From assembly GCA_965204405.1 (NCBI GenBank), contig CBDBEN010000005.1, positions 2,666,001 to 2,730,000 of the forward strand: a stretch of DNA of 64,000 bases, in the 5' to 3' direction. Every line of letters begins with the position of its first letter. The first letter of the stretch is position 1. This DNA comes from JANQPX01 sp965204405. Lineage in GTDB: Bacteria; Pseudomonadota; Alphaproteobacteria; Geminicoccales; Geminicoccaceae. The notes beneath the pieces are model-generated. The model was not told where the DNA came from, made no database searches, and saw only the letters and a list, made by a program, of their open reading frames with translations. Of this stretch, positions 45,256-54,603 are shown piece after piece. Both the position numbers and the translations under genes were made by a program.

Positions 45256-45903
45256 ATGATCAACGAACCTCTCAACGAACCTCTCAACGGACCGGCTCTT
45301 GCCCGAGCCATCGAGCAGCTGGCGGCGATCGATCAGGATGTCGCGGCGGCGATCGAACGTATCGGCTACCCTATTCCAAGGCTTCGGAAGCCGGGCTTCG
45401 AGACTTTGCTCCGCATCATGGTATCCCAGCAGGTGTCGACCAAGTCTGCGGCAGCGATCTGGGGCAGGCTGGCCGAGGCTTGCGGCGCCGGGGTGACACC
45501 CGAGCACTTCGCCGCCCTGGACGACGGTGCCTGTCGGGCGATTGGCCTATCCGGGCGAAAAAAGGAGTATGGCCGCGGCCTGGCCGCAGCGATCCTCGAA
45601 GGCCGGCTGGACCTGGAACGTCTGGACACATTGCCCCAGGATGAAGCGGTCACCGAACTTTGCACACTCAAGGGGTTCGGACCGTGGAGTGCTGAGATCT
45701 ACCTCCTGTTTGCGCTCAGCCGTACCGATAGCTGGCCGGCGGACGATCTGGCGCTGCAGATCGGCATGCAGCGTTTGAAGGGATTGAAAGCACGCCCGGA
45801 TCGCAAGACGATGGATGCGCTTGCCGAGCCCTGGCGACCGCTTCGAGGATGCGGCGCAATTCTTCTTTGGCATGTTTACGGCGCTGCGACTTTGGACGGT
45901 TGA
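45256..45903 (+). CDS. DNA-3-methyladenine glycosylase II family (AlkA-like)
   Basis: HhH-GPD DNA glycosylase of 215 residues that removes alkylated bases. It has IMVSQQVSTKSAAAIWGRL, the helix-hairpin-helix LKGFGPWSAEIYLLFAL and the catalytic loop WPADDLAL (Asp164 as catalytic residue). It is shorter than E. coli AlkA because it lacks the N-terminal fold, which is common in bacterial relatives. The N-terminus contains a tandem NEPL repeat (NEPLNEPLN) from a 12-bp duplication. It is a stand-alone gene, divergent from the TRAP operon. Confidence 0.9.
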   Translation: MINEPLNEPLNGPALARAIEQLAAIDQDVAAAIERIGYPIPRLRKPGFETLLRIMVSQQVSTKSAAAIWGRLAEACGAGVTPEHFAALDDGACRAIGLSGRKKEYGRGLAAAILEGRLDLERLDTLPQDEAVTELCTLKGFGPWSAEIYLLFALSRTDSWPADDLALQIGMQRLKGLKARPDRKTMDALAEPWRPLRGCGAILLWHVYGAATLDG

Positions 45904-45960
45904 GCTTGGCCGCGCCATGCCGGAGCATGAAAACAATCAGCTTCAGGGAGAGCGAACGGG

Positions 45961-46941
45961 ATGAACCAGCCAGCAAGCTTTGAGACCAAACCTATCGGCA
46001 TGTCGGGCTTGGCGGTGCCGCCGCTTTGTTTTGGAACGACCTCGCTTGGCGATATGCCCAATACTTACGGGTATTCTGTGGATGAAGAGCGGGCGAGAGC
46101 GGCCGTTCGGGCGATCTTCGACGGCCCGTCTCCTTTCATCGATTCGTCGCGCAACTATGGCGCCGGACGCAGCGAGGCTCGGGTCGGTGACGTGATCCGG
46201 GAACGAGGAGGGCTCCCGGAGGGTGTGATCGTCTCAACCAAGTTGGATCGGGATATGGAAACCGGTCGCTTCGATGCCGCCAGAGCGCGGCGATCGCTCG
46301 AGGAAAGCCTAAACGCCCTCAATCTCGATCATGTCCAGCTGCTGCACCTGCATGATCCGGAACACGCGGCCTCGATGGGTGAAATTACCGGCAAAGGAGG
46401 AGCGCTCGACGAACTCTTCAAGATGAAAGAGGAAGGGCTTGCCGACGCCGTGGGCCTGGCCGCCGGCAGGACCGATATCATGATCCCAATCCTCAAAGAT
46501 TGGGACTTCGATGCGCTGATCACCCATAATCGCTTCACCCTGATCAACCGTCATGCCGAGGCAATGATGGATCTTGCCTGCGAGAAGGGCATTGCGGTCT
46601 TGAATGCTGCCCCTTATAGCGGCGGCGTATTCGCCAAAGGTTCGGCTGCCCATCCGCGTTACGTGTACCAGGAGGCCAGTGACGTTATGCTTGAACCGGT
46701 TCGGCGGATCGAGGCGCTTTGTGCGGAACATGAGGTCGCGCCAGGCGCTTTAGCGCTGCAGTTTTCGATGAGGGACAAGCGTGTGGCCTCGACGATTTGC
46801 GGCGTCAGCAAAGCCGAGCGGGTGCAGCAGACCGTCGATTGGGCCCGCGTTCCGATCAAAGAGGACGTCTGGCAGGCGCTCGCCGCCATGCCCTTCAGCA
46901 CTGACGACCCCGAAGCAACCCGAGTCTATCAGCCTGACTAG
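45961..46941 (+). CDS. Aldo/keto reductase
   Basis: NAD(P)H-dependent TIM-barrel oxidoreductase of 326 residues. The tetrad is visible as Asp61 and Tyr66 (FIDSSRNYG), Lys94 (VSTKLD) and a histidine in LLHLHDPE. The sequence resembles the D-threo-aldose/L-fucose dehydrogenase and pyridoxal dehydrogenase group more than plant-type AKRs. The substrate is unknown. Located 57 bp after the glycosylase gene on the same strand and convergent with serA. Confidence 0.88.
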   Translation: MNQPASFETKPIGMSGLAVPPLCFGTTSLGDMPNTYGYSVDEERARAAVRAIFDGPSPFIDSSRNYGAGRSEARVGDVIRERGGLPEGVIVSTKLDRDMETGRFDAARARRSLEESLNALNLDHVQLLHLHDPEHAASMGEITGKGGALDELFKMKEEGLADAVGLAAGRTDIMIPILKDWDFDALITHNRFTLINRHAEAMMDLACEKGIAVLNAAPYSGGVFAKGSAAHPRYVYQEASDVMLEPVRRIEALCAEHEVAPGALALQFSMRDKRVASTICGVSKAERVQQTVDWARVPIKEDVWQALAAMPFSTDDPEATRVYQPD

Positions 46942-47194
46942 TCGTCCTGCCAGGACTTGGTTTACTTATTCTTGCCATGGTCCGGTTAGCTGGCGCTTCA
47001 ATCCAAAGGGTTCCGGGAGTGAGCGCCTCGTCCGTTCTATCACGGCTGGCAGCTTCCCAGAGTCTCTTTGTCCTGATCCTTACCCTCGATCGATCAAGGC
47101 AAAGAAGGCGTTGCCGTCAACGAAGCCGGTCAAAGAGGGGCACAGCGCCTCGTCAATAGCCGAGGTCCAGTAACCCAGATCGCGGCGCGATCGA

Positions 47195-48772
47195 TCAGAA
47201 GCGCAAGGTTTTGCATTGCATGGTGTGGGGGAGGGCGCAGATGGTGTTCAGGATTTCGGTAGAGATTTCCTGATCCACCTCGACCATGGCGATGGCCTCG
47301 TCGCCCGGGGCGGTTCTGCCGACATGGAAGGTGGCGATATTGATCTGAGCCTCGCCCAGGATATTGCCGAGTGCCCCGATGAAGCCGGGTTTGTCTTCAT
47401 TGCGGACGAACAGCATATGCGGACCAAGCTCGGCTTCCACCGGAATGCCGCGCACCTCCACCAGCCGCGGCCTGCGTTCCTGGAACAAGGTGCCGGCAAC
47501 GCTTCGCTCGCCGCGCTCGGTCTCGACGGTCAGCCGCACCAGGGTCTGGTAACCTTCAACCTGATCCTGATGGACCGTGGTCACGCCGATATCCCGCTCC
47601 CTTGCGACCAAGGTGGCATTCACCATGTTGACGCTCGCCAGGAGAGGGGTCAGCAGGCCCTGGAGAATGGTAGCGGTCAGCGGCTTGGTGTTCAGCATCG
47701 CCGCCTGGCCCGCATAGGTGATCGTCACGCCTTTCAGCCCGGTTTCGGTAAGCTGGCCGGCGAAGGAACCAAGCTGTTCGGCAAGTTTCATATAGGGCTT
47801 GAGGCGGGGCGCCTCTTCTGCACTGACCGAGGCGGTATTCAAGGCATTCACAACAGCGCCGGTGATCAGATAGTCACCCATCTGTTCTGCGACTTGGAGC
47901 GCCACCTTCTCCTGGGCCTCCGAGGTCGCAGCCCCCAGATGCGGCGTGACCACCACCTGATCCAGCTCGAACAGCGGGTTTTCCCGCGCCGGCTCGGTCC
48001 CATAAACATCGAGAGCCGCCCCGGCAACATGGCCGTCCCGGATCGCGTCATAGAGTGCTGTTTCATCCAGCAGCCCACCGCGGGCGCAATTCACGATGCG
48101 TACACCCTTCTTGGTTTGCGCAATCGCTTCAGCGGAGAGGATATTGCGCGTCTGGTCGTTAAGCGGCGTGTGCAGGCTGATCAGATCGGCGCGGGCGAGG
48201 AGCTGATCGAGCTCGACCTTCTCCACACCCAGATCCTTGGCCCGTTCGGTGCCGAGAAACGGATCGAAGGCGATGACACGCATGCGCAGACCTTGGGCGC
48301 GTTCCGCAACAATCGAGCCGATATTACCGCAGCCGATCAGCCCCAGAACCTTGCCGGTAAGCTCGACGCCCATGAATTTCGACTTTTCCCACTTGCCTGC
48401 GCGGGTGGACCGATCGGCTGTGGGGAGCTGCCGGGCAAGGGCCATCATCATGGCGATCGCATGTTCGGCAGTTGTCACCGAATTCCCAAATGGCGTGTTC
48501 ATGACCACAACGCCCTTGTTGGTGGCATAGGCGACATCGATATTGTCGACACCAATCCCAGCACGGCCGACGACTTTCAAATGGCGTGCTGCGTCCAGAA
48601 CGGCCGGTGTCACCTTGGTGGCGGAACGCACGGCAAGGCCGTCATAGTCACCAACAATCGCGCAGAGTTCGGTTTCGCTTAAACCGGTACGAACATCCAC
48701 CTCGACATTACGGTCTTGAAACACATCGACCGCGGCGGCGCTGAGATTGTCCGAGATCAAGACTTTTGGCAT
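47195..48772 (-). CDS. serA: D-3-phosphoglycerate dehydrogenase
   Basis: First enzyme of serine synthesis, 525 residues. The NAD-binding GCGNIGSIVAERA loop, active-site Arg in NCARGGLLDETAL, and the His in PHLGAATSEAQ are present. It is the long form with an intervening domain and a C-terminal ACT domain (about 450-525, VRNEDKPGFIGALGNILGEA) that may sense serine. It lies 31 bp after serC and is co-transcribed. Confidence 0.97.
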   Translation of the reverse strand: MPKVLISDNLSAAAVDVFQDRNVEVDVRTGLSETELCAIVGDYDGLAVRSATKVTPAVLDAARHLKVVGRAGIGVDNIDVAYATNKGVVVMNTPFGNSVTTAEHAIAMMMALARQLPTADRSTRAGKWEKSKFMGVELTGKVLGLIGCGNIGSIVAERAQGLRMRVIAFDPFLGTERAKDLGVEKVELDQLLARADLISLHTPLNDQTRNILSAEAIAQTKKGVRIVNCARGGLLDETALYDAIRDGHVAGAALDVYGTEPARENPLFELDQVVVTPHLGAATSEAQEKVALQVAEQMGDYLITGAVVNALNTASVSAEEAPRLKPYMKLAEQLGSFAGQLTETGLKGVTITYAGQAAMLNTKPLTATILQGLLTPLLASVNMVNATLVARERDIGVTTVHQDQVEGYQTLVRLTVETERGERSVAGTLFQERRPRLVEVRGIPVEAELGPHMLFVRNEDKPGFIGALGNILGEAQINIATFHVGRTAPGDEAIAMVEVDQEISTEILNTICALPHTMQCKTLRF

Positions 48773-48803
48773 CGAGATTTCCTTATCGTCAAAAATGCTT
48801 CTA

Positions 48804-49958
48804 TTACGCGAATTCGCGGCCAGCTTCCTGAAAGGCCCAGTCCAGCCATGGCATCAGCGCCTCCAGATCGGACGCCTCGACCGTAGCTCCCCCCCAAATC
48901 CTCAAGCCTGGCGGTGCGTCGCGATAGCTCGCTATATCGTAAGCCACCGCTTCTTCGGCAAGCAGCGCTGTCATGGATTTGATCAAGCTCCGTTGCTGGT
49001 CTTCGGAAAGTCCGGCAACCGCCGGATCGACCACCTTCAGGCAGATCGATGTCGGTGATCGAGTGCCAGGTTCAATCGCTAGAAAGTCGACCCAGGCGGT
49101 TTTCTCCACCCAGTGCTTGACGACTTGGAAATTCGCATCCGTTCTGGCGATCAAGCCGGTCAGTCCGCCCTCGCTCTCGGCCCAGCGCAGCCCATCCAAG
49201 GCATCCTCCACGGCAAGCATGGAAGGCGTGTTGATGGTCTCGCCCTTGAAAACGCCTTCGATCAGTTTGCCGCCTTTGGTGAGGCGGAAGATTTTGGGGA
49301 GCGGCCATGGCGGGGTGTAGTCTTCCAGACGCTCGACTGCGCGCGGGCTCAGGATCAACAGCCCGTGCTGCGCTTCTCCCCCAAGCACCTTCTGCCAGGA
49401 GTAGGTCACCGCATCGAGCTTGTCCCAGGGAAGCGCCATAGCGAATGCGGCAGACGTCGCATCGCAAAGGGTGAGGCCTTTGCGGTCTCCCGCGATCCAA
49501 TCGCCATCCGGCACGCGCACGCCCGAGGTCGTGCCGTTCCAGGTGAAAACCACATCATGCGCCGGATCGACGGCACCGAGATCGGGCAGGGCGCCGTAAT
49601 CCGCCTTGAGAACCCGGACATTGTCGAGCTTGAGTTGTTTTTCGATATCGGTAACCCAGCCGGCACCGAAGCTTTCCCAAGCCAGAACATCGACGGGGCG
49701 GGTGCCGAGCAGTGTCCACATTGCCATTTCGAAAGCGCCGGTATCGGAAGCCGGGACGATGGCGATGCGATGGTCGTCGGGCAGGCCAAGAAGCTTTCGC
49801 GAGCGGTCGAGGACTTCCTTCAAACGCCCCTTGCCGATCGCCGCACGATGGGATCGGCCAAGCGAAGGACCCTCAAGGGCGTTCGCCGACCATCCCGGCC
49901 GCTTCGAGGTCGGTCCGGAGCCAAAACGTGGATTGCTCGGACGCAGCGTCGGTTTCAT
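48804..49958 (-). CDS. serC: Phosphoserine aminotransferase
   Basis: PLP enzyme of 384 residues that converts 3-phosphohydroxypyruvate and glutamate to phosphoserine. It belongs to the alphaproteobacterial SerC subgroup, with PRFGSGPTSKRPGW, SDTGAFEMAMW and the PLP-lysine segment YSWQKVLGGEAQHG. Operon with serA. A GGAAAGAG ribosome site precedes ATG 49958, overlapped upstream by a small hairpin that may control it. Confidence 0.96.
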   Translation of the reverse strand: MKPTLRPSNPRFGSGPTSKRPGWSANALEGPSLGRSHRAAIGKGRLKEVLDRSRKLLGLPDDHRIAIVPASDTGAFEMAMWTLLGTRPVDVLAWESFGAGWVTDIEKQLKLDNVRVLKADYGALPDLGAVDPAHDVVFTWNGTTSGVRVPDGDWIAGDRKGLTLCDATSAAFAMALPWDKLDAVTYSWQKVLGGEAQHGLLILSPRAVERLEDYTPPWPLPKIFRLTKGGKLIEGVFKGETINTPSMLAVEDALDGLRWAESEGGLTGLIARTDANFQVVKHWVEKTAWVDFLAIEPGTRSPTSICLKVVDPAVAGLSEDQQRSLIKSMTALLAEEAVAYDIASYRDAPPGLRIWGGATVEASDLEALMPWLDWAFQEAGREFA

Positions 49959-50042
49959 GATGCTCTTTCCTGTTGCGATGCAGCAACGGTTTATGGGCGT
50001 TCCAGGAAGACGTCAACAGTCGATGCAGCATCGCTGCAGGGA
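49959..50042 (-). promoter_or_regulatory. serC leader, possible serC RNA motif
   Basis: On the minus strand a TTGACG-(17 bp)-TAAACC promoter-like pair is followed at once by GTTGCTGCATCGCAAC, a 5-bp hairpin, then AGGAAAGAGC and the serC ATG. A second palindrome TGCAGCATCGCTGCA lies upstream at about 50024-50038. A short hairpin overlapping the ribosome site fits the alphaproteobacterial serC leader motif (Rfam RF00517), but that match is from memory. The rest of 50043-50363 shows a CGGGTTAAAACCCG hairpin and no gene. Confidence 0.45.
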
Positions 50043-50363
50043 CATCCGCGCATGAGTGGTCGTCGAACCGGAAAAGATCATGCAAGATGATGTTTTTATT
50101 CGATATCTGGCGGGTTAAAACCCGAGCGCGGGTGAGGCATGCCGGGGTGCTGGCTCGATATGTCCGTCTTGCCGGCTCGGCCGACCGGCATCATGTTTTT
50201 GGCTGAAGGCGAAAGGTCGCAGGGCTCGTCTACCGCGAATGCCTATGTTAAGAGAACGAATGAGGGAACTGCCCAGGCATCCAAGGCGATCGCTTCTCGG
50301 TTGTTGTTGGTTATGCAGCAGACGCCCAGCCCGTTGGTTTCCTAGCCGGTTAAATGGGGCTCG

Positions 50364-51317
50364 ATGAAAAAAGATCCGTTGACGATCCTGCTGGCACTGC
50401 CGCGCGGCTTCTGTGCCGGCGTCGAGCGTGCGATTGACATCGTCGAAAAGGCGCTCGAGCAGAATGGGCCGCCGATCTATGTTCGTCATGAGATCGTTCA
50501 CAACAAGCATGTGGTTGATAGTCTGAAAGCGAAGGGGGCTGTTTTCGTTGAGGAACTGGATGAGGTTCCCGATGATGCGATCGTGGTTTTTTCAGCTCAC
50601 GGCGTGCCGAAAGCCGTGCCGAGCGAGGCTAGGCGGCGACGTCTGATCTATGCTGACGCCACCTGTCCGCTGGTCAGCAAAGTGCATCGTGGGGTCGAGC
50701 AGCACCATAAGAGCGGGCGCACGGTTCTGCTGATCGGCCATGAAGGTCATCCCGAAGTCGTGGGCACCATGGGGCAGCTTCCTGACGGGGCGGTGATCCT
50801 GGTCGAGGACGTGGCCAAGGCAGAAGAACTGGAGGTCAAGGATCCCGATCGTTTGGCATATGCCACCCAGACCACATTGTCCTTGCGCGAAACCGAAGAC
50901 GTTCTCACCGTGCTGAAGCGCCGCTTTCCAAGTATTGCCGGACCGAAAAGAGAAGACATCTGCTACGCGACCACCAATCGTCAGCGGGCTGTCGAGGCGC
51001 TTGCCCCGAAAGCGGATCTCACCCTGATCATCGGCGCGACCAACTCGTCGAACTCGCTTCGTCTGGTGGAAGTCGCGAAGATGGCCGGTTGTCCGCAGGC
51101 CTATTTGGTGGAAAGCGCCGAAACCTTGGACTGGGCCCTGTTCCAAGGCGTTCGCACGCTTGCCGTGAGCGCCGGTGCCTCGGCGCCGGAAGAGCTGGTT
51201 GATGCTCTGATCGAAGCTTGCCGTGAGCGGTTCGATCTCACGGTAGACGAGGTCGAGATCGTTCGCGAGGATGTCTCTTTCCGCACACCGCCCATTCCCT
51301 ATCGCCGGGCATCTTGA
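50364..51317 (+). CDS. ispH: 4-hydroxy-3-methylbut-2-enyl diphosphate reductase
   Basis: Last enzyme of the MEP isoprenoid pathway, 317 residues. The three iron-sulfur ligands are Cys17 (RGFCAGV), Cys101 (ATCPLVSKVH) and Cys200 (DICYATTNRQ). GHEGHPEVVGTMG and TNSSNSLRLVEVA are intact. It supplies IPP and DMAPP, the precursors also used for squalene and hopanoids. It is followed after 77 bp by thrB, the usual alphaproteobacterial order. Confidence 0.97.
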   Translation: MKKDPLTILLALPRGFCAGVERAIDIVEKALEQNGPPIYVRHEIVHNKHVVDSLKAKGAVFVEELDEVPDDAIVVFSAHGVPKAVPSEARRRRLIYADATCPLVSKVHRGVEQHHKSGRTVLLIGHEGHPEVVGTMGQLPDGAVILVEDVAKAEELEVKDPDRLAYATQTTLSLRETEDVLTVLKRRFPSIAGPKREDICYATTNRQRAVEALAPKADLTLIIGATNSSNSLRLVEVAKMAGCPQAYLVESAETLDWALFQGVRTLAVSAGASAPEELVDALIEACRERFDLTVDEVEIVREDVSFRTPPIPYRRAS

Positions 51318-51394
51318 CAATGGGCGTAATTTTGCCGTCGCAAGTTTCTGCATCTTTAGGTAGACGGTAAGCAGGCTTATCAACGGCGGCAGTA

Positions 51395-52357
51395 ATGGCG
51401 GTTTACACGGCAGTTGACGACGAATCTTTGGAGATGTTTCTCGGCGCGTATGATGTCGGTGCCCTGGTCAGCGTCAAAGGCATCGCCGAAGGGGTGGAGA
51501 ATTCCAACTATCTCCTGATGACCGAGCAGGGGCGCTATATCCTTACCCTCTACGAAAAGCGTGTGGACCCGAAGGACTTGCCGTTTTTCCTGGGGTTGAT
51601 GGAGCATCTGGCCGACAAGAAGGTCCGTTGCCCGACACCCATCAGGAATGTCGAAGGGACGTCTCTTAGCGAGCTCTGCGGCCGGCCGGCGGCCTTGATC
51701 GGCTTTCTCGACGGCGTTTCGCCAAAGCGCATCCAGCCCTTTCACTGCGGAGGCCTCGGCAAAGCCCTCGCTGAACTGCATCTCGCCGGCACCGATTTTT
51801 GTCTCACCAGGAGAAATGCCCTGTCGCTCGATGGCTGGCGTTCCCTGCTCGATCGCTGCCAGCCGAGGGCCGATCAGGTGGTCGAAGGGCTGGCAGCCGA
51901 ACTCGCCGGAGAATTCGAGGTCATCGAAGCCGATTGGCCAAGGGATCTGCCGGTGGGCGTGATCCATGCGGATCTGTTTCCCGACAACGTTTTTTTCCAG
52001 CAGCAGGCTTTGTCCGGACTGATCGATTTCTATTTCGCCTGCAACGATCTGCTCGCCTATGACATTGCGGTCTGTCTGAATGCCTGGTGCTTCGAGCCGG
52101 ATGGCGCTTTCAACATCACGAAGGCGCGCCACCTGCTCGCCTCCTATCAAACGGTGCGCCCCTTGGGCTCGGATGAGCTGAACGCGTTGCCGCTGCTAGC
52201 GCGCGGGGCAGCGCTCCGCTTCTTGCTGACCCGCCTGTTCGACTGGCAAAACCAGGTCGAAGGCGCTTTGGTGAAGCCGAAGGATCCTCTCGAATATCTG
52301 GAGAAGCTACGTTTTCATCGAGGCGTTCGCAGCCCGGGCGCTTATGGTTTGGACTGA
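51395..52357 (+). CDS. thrB: Homoserine kinase (APH-type)
   Basis: Protein kinase-like homoserine kinase of 320 residues found in alphaproteobacteria. It has VKGIAEGVENSNYLLMT, the catalytic VIHADLFPDNVFF loop and LIDFYFACNDLLAYDIAVCL metal-binding region. It phosphorylates homoserine for threonine synthesis. Unlike the GHMP-type ThrB of enterics it belongs to the APH fold. Overlaps the frame of rnhA and is preceded by ispH. Confidence 0.94.
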   Translation: MAVYTAVDDESLEMFLGAYDVGALVSVKGIAEGVENSNYLLMTEQGRYILTLYEKRVDPKDLPFFLGLMEHLADKKVRCPTPIRNVEGTSLSELCGRPAALIGFLDGVSPKRIQPFHCGGLGKALAELHLAGTDFCLTRRNALSLDGWRSLLDRCQPRADQVVEGLAAELAGEFEVIEADWPRDLPVGVIHADLFPDNVFFQQQALSGLIDFYFACNDLLAYDIAVCLNAWCFEPDGAFNITKARHLLASYQTVRPLGSDELNALPLLARGAALRFLLTRLFDWQNQVEGALVKPKDPLEYLEKLRFHRGVRSPGAYGLD

Positions 52358-52373
52358 GGTGACACAAGCTGAC

Positions 52374-52859
52374 ATGACCGACGAATCTGACGACAACACC
52401 ATTGATCCCAAGGAGTTGGTTGAAATCCATACCGACGGTGCCTGTTCCGGCAATCCCGGCCCGGGCGGTTGGGGGGCGATTTTGCGCTGGCGAGGGCTCG
52501 ACAAGGAACTTTCCGGCTACGAGGCTGATACCACCAACAACCGCATGGAACTGATGGCAGCGATCGGTTCGCTCGAAACGCTGAAGCGCCCGATGAAGGT
52601 GCGCATCGTTACCGACAGCAATTACGTTCGGCGCGGGATCACCGGCTGGCTCATGGGCTGGAAGGCCAATGGCTGGCGTACCGCCGACAAAAAGCCGGTC
52701 AAGAACAAGGACCTATGGGAGCGCCTTGATGCCGCCACCCAGCGTCACGACATCGAATGGCGCTGGGTCAAGGGACATAGCGGCAATCCCGACAACGAAC
52801 GCGCCGATGAGTTGGCGCGCGAGGCTATCAAGTCCAAAGGTGCAGGCAAGGCTGCCTGA
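52374..52859 (+). CDS. rnhA: Ribonuclease HI
   Basis: RNase H of 161 residues that cleaves RNA in RNA-DNA hybrids. The DEDD residues are visible in HTDGACSGNPGPGGWG, NNRMELMAAI, VTDSNYV and NPDNERADELA. ATG 52374 is preferred (GAGGTGA upstream), giving 161 residues; ATG 52344 would overlap thrB by 14 bp. Operon with ispH and thrB. A hairpin repeat follows. Confidence 0.96.
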   Translation: MTDESDDNTIDPKELVEIHTDGACSGNPGPGGWGAILRWRGLDKELSGYEADTTNNRMELMAAIGSLETLKRPMKVRIVTDSNYVRRGITGWLMGWKANGWRTADKKPVKNKDLWERLDAATQRHDIEWRWVKGHSGNPDNERADELAREAIKSKGAGKAA

Positions 52860-52925
52860 TCTTTCAATCTCTCACTGATCCGTTGAAACCCGACGCGGCC
52901 CGCGGATCGACGGGCGGCTTGCTTT

Positions 52926-53003
52926 CCAGCCCTCTCCCCCCTTCCTTCCAACGCCACCCGGCATGATGCCATCCTGCGATTGGCTGAGAGGGGAGAGGGC
53001 TGG
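52926..53003. repeat. Palindromic intergenic repeat, partial copy (copy C)
   Basis: Arms CCAGCCCTCTCCCC (52926-52939) and GGGGAGAGGGCTGG (52990-53003) form a perfect 14-bp inverted repeat with a 50-base loop. The arm sequence matches the inner arms of copies A and B, but CTAGAG ends are absent. It lies between the convergent rnhA and peroxiredoxin genes and could act as a terminator. Confidence 0.65.
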
Positions 53004-53032
53004 CGCCTACTCAAACGAAACAGGAATTGGGC

Positions 53033-53518
53033 CTAAAGCGCTGCCAAAATCGCATTGGCGCTGCTGGTTTCAGCCTGGGTCGGTACGTCTTCAACCAGCA
53101 ACGTCTTGACCACCCCGTCATCGACGATCATGGCGTAGCGCTGCGAACGGGTGCCGAGGCCGAACCCGCTGGCATCAAGCTCCATGCCGATCGCCTTGGT
53201 GAACTCGCCGTTGCCGTCGGACAGAAGATCGACTTTGCCGCCAGCATTGCTAGCTCTGCTCCATTCCGCAACGACGAAGGGATCGTTGACGGCTACACAG
53301 GCGATGGTATCGACCCCCTTGGCTTTGATGGCATCGGCATGCTGCATGAAGCCGGGGAGATGCTGCTCGGAACATGTTGGGGTGAAGGCGCCGGGCACGG
53401 CAAATAGAACGATCTTCCTGCCCTTGGTCAACGCTTCGGTCCCCACTTCTTCAATGCCGCCATCGCCGAATGTCCGAAGCGTCGCCGCCGGTAACCTGTC
53501 GCCAACTTGGATTGCCAT
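53033..53518 (-). CDS. Peroxiredoxin (Prx5/AhpE-like redoxin)
   Basis: Peroxiredoxin of 161 residues of the Prx5 group. The peroxidatic Cys49 lies in PGAFTPTCSEQHLPGF. It reduces hydrogen peroxide and organic peroxides using glutathione/glutaredoxin or thioredoxin. The family can have a second, resolving cysteine; here the only other cysteine is in DTIACVAVND, which is a likely candidate or a 1-Cys enzyme. Converges on rnhA across repeat C. Confidence 0.93.
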   Translation of the reverse strand: MAIQVGDRLPAATLRTFGDGGIEEVGTEALTKGRKIVLFAVPGAFTPTCSEQHLPGFMQHADAIKAKGVDTIACVAVNDPFVVAEWSRASNAGGKVDLLSDGNGEFTKAIGMELDASGFGLGTRSQRYAMIVDDGVVKTLLVEDVPTQAETSSANAILAAL

Positions 53519-53723
53519 TCTCTACTCTCCCCATGAAAAATGTTGTCATGATACTCTGTCGGCAATCTGGCATGCACACTTATGCTAGGCAATGGCCCCG
53601 GCTCACCGATACTCGATTGAGACCTCCTCAAAACACGTGCTTCGATAACGCTTTTTTAATGATGACCGTCCAGGATGATGCCATACTCTTGCTGGGTCTA
53701 TGACGTCGGATTAAGTATTGAGA

Positions 53724-54305
53724 ATGACATCCATCGAAGAGACGCAATCGGAAATCTCGCTGAGCGGCCAACTCCTGGTCGCCATGCCCCATATGGAAGA
53801 CCCGCGTTTTGCCCGCACGGTGGTCTATATGTGCGCCCATTCCGACGATGGTGCCATGGGGTTTGTGGTCAATCGGCTGATCGACAGCATGCGTTTTGAC
53901 ACGCTGATGGACCAGCTCGGGCTGGACTCGACCAAGGCTCGTCCTGATCTGCCGGTCCATTTTGGCGGGCCGGTCGAGGCAAGCCGCGGCTTTGTCCTGC
54001 ACAGCACGGACCTCATCCAGGAAGCAACGCTGCTGATCGAAGACGATATCGCGCTTACCGCAACGACGGAGATGCTGAAGGCGATCGGTGATGGGGAAGG
54101 GCCCGAACGTTGCGTCCTGGCGCTAGGCTATGCCAGTTGGGGGGCCGGTCAGCTCGATCGCGAAATTCAGGAGAATGGCTGGCTCCTGGTGCCTGCCGAC
54201 GAGCAGTTGGTGTTCGGTGAAAACAATGATGCCAAGTGGGAAGGAGCCCTGACCAAGCTCGGTATTGACCTTTCGCTTCTTTCGACCGAAGCAGGACACG
54301 CCTAA
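53724..54305 (+). CDS. YqgE/AlgH family protein
   Basis: Protein of 193 residues with LSGQLLVAMPHMEDPRFART, VYMCAHSDDGAMGFVVNRL and LGYASWGAGQLDREIQENGW, the DUF179 pattern. The function is not established; in some bacteria AlgH has been linked to alginate regulation. ATG 53724 is used; an in-frame TTG at 53718 also exists and no strong ribosome site is seen. A possible terminator follows. Confidence 0.92.
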   Translation: MTSIEETQSEISLSGQLLVAMPHMEDPRFARTVVYMCAHSDDGAMGFVVNRLIDSMRFDTLMDQLGLDSTKARPDLPVHFGGPVEASRGFVLHSTDLIQEATLLIEDDIALTATTEMLKAIGDGEGPERCVLALGYASWGAGQLDREIQENGWLLVPADEQLVFGENNDAKWEGALTKLGIDLSLLSTEAGHA

Positions 54306-54370
54306 AGGCGAACCGTCGCCATGAGGTTTCCGCAGCTCTTCGAACTGCTGGATTTAGTCCTAAACCCTGC

Positions 54371-54399
54371 GCTGACCTGTTGGCCAGGCGTCTTTTTTT
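54371..54399 (+). terminator. Possible terminator after yqgE
   Basis: A weak hairpin CCTG/CAGG with loop TTGGC (part of GACCTGTTGGCCAGGCGTC) is followed by a run of seven T residues. It lies about 65 bp after the yqgE stop. Confidence 0.4.
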
Positions 54400-54603
54400 A
54401 TTCGGAATCTCGATTGTTACGACTGGAGCAAAGTCAGCTCAGGTTGACCTGACTGACAGCGCCTGGCCGTCCGTTTTTTCTAGGCTTTTTTCGGGATATG
54501 AGGTGATAGGCCTAGCAAACTCCGGGAGACCGACCCTCACTTAACTCCCTGGCCACCTGCGTCTCAGGATCCCGTGGACCGATAACACTTCCATCCGGAT
54601 CGG

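Noticed and set aside
47216..48682. 488-codon frame opposite serA
   Set aside because: It lies wholly antisense to the well-conserved serA gene, with low-complexity composition from shadow coding.
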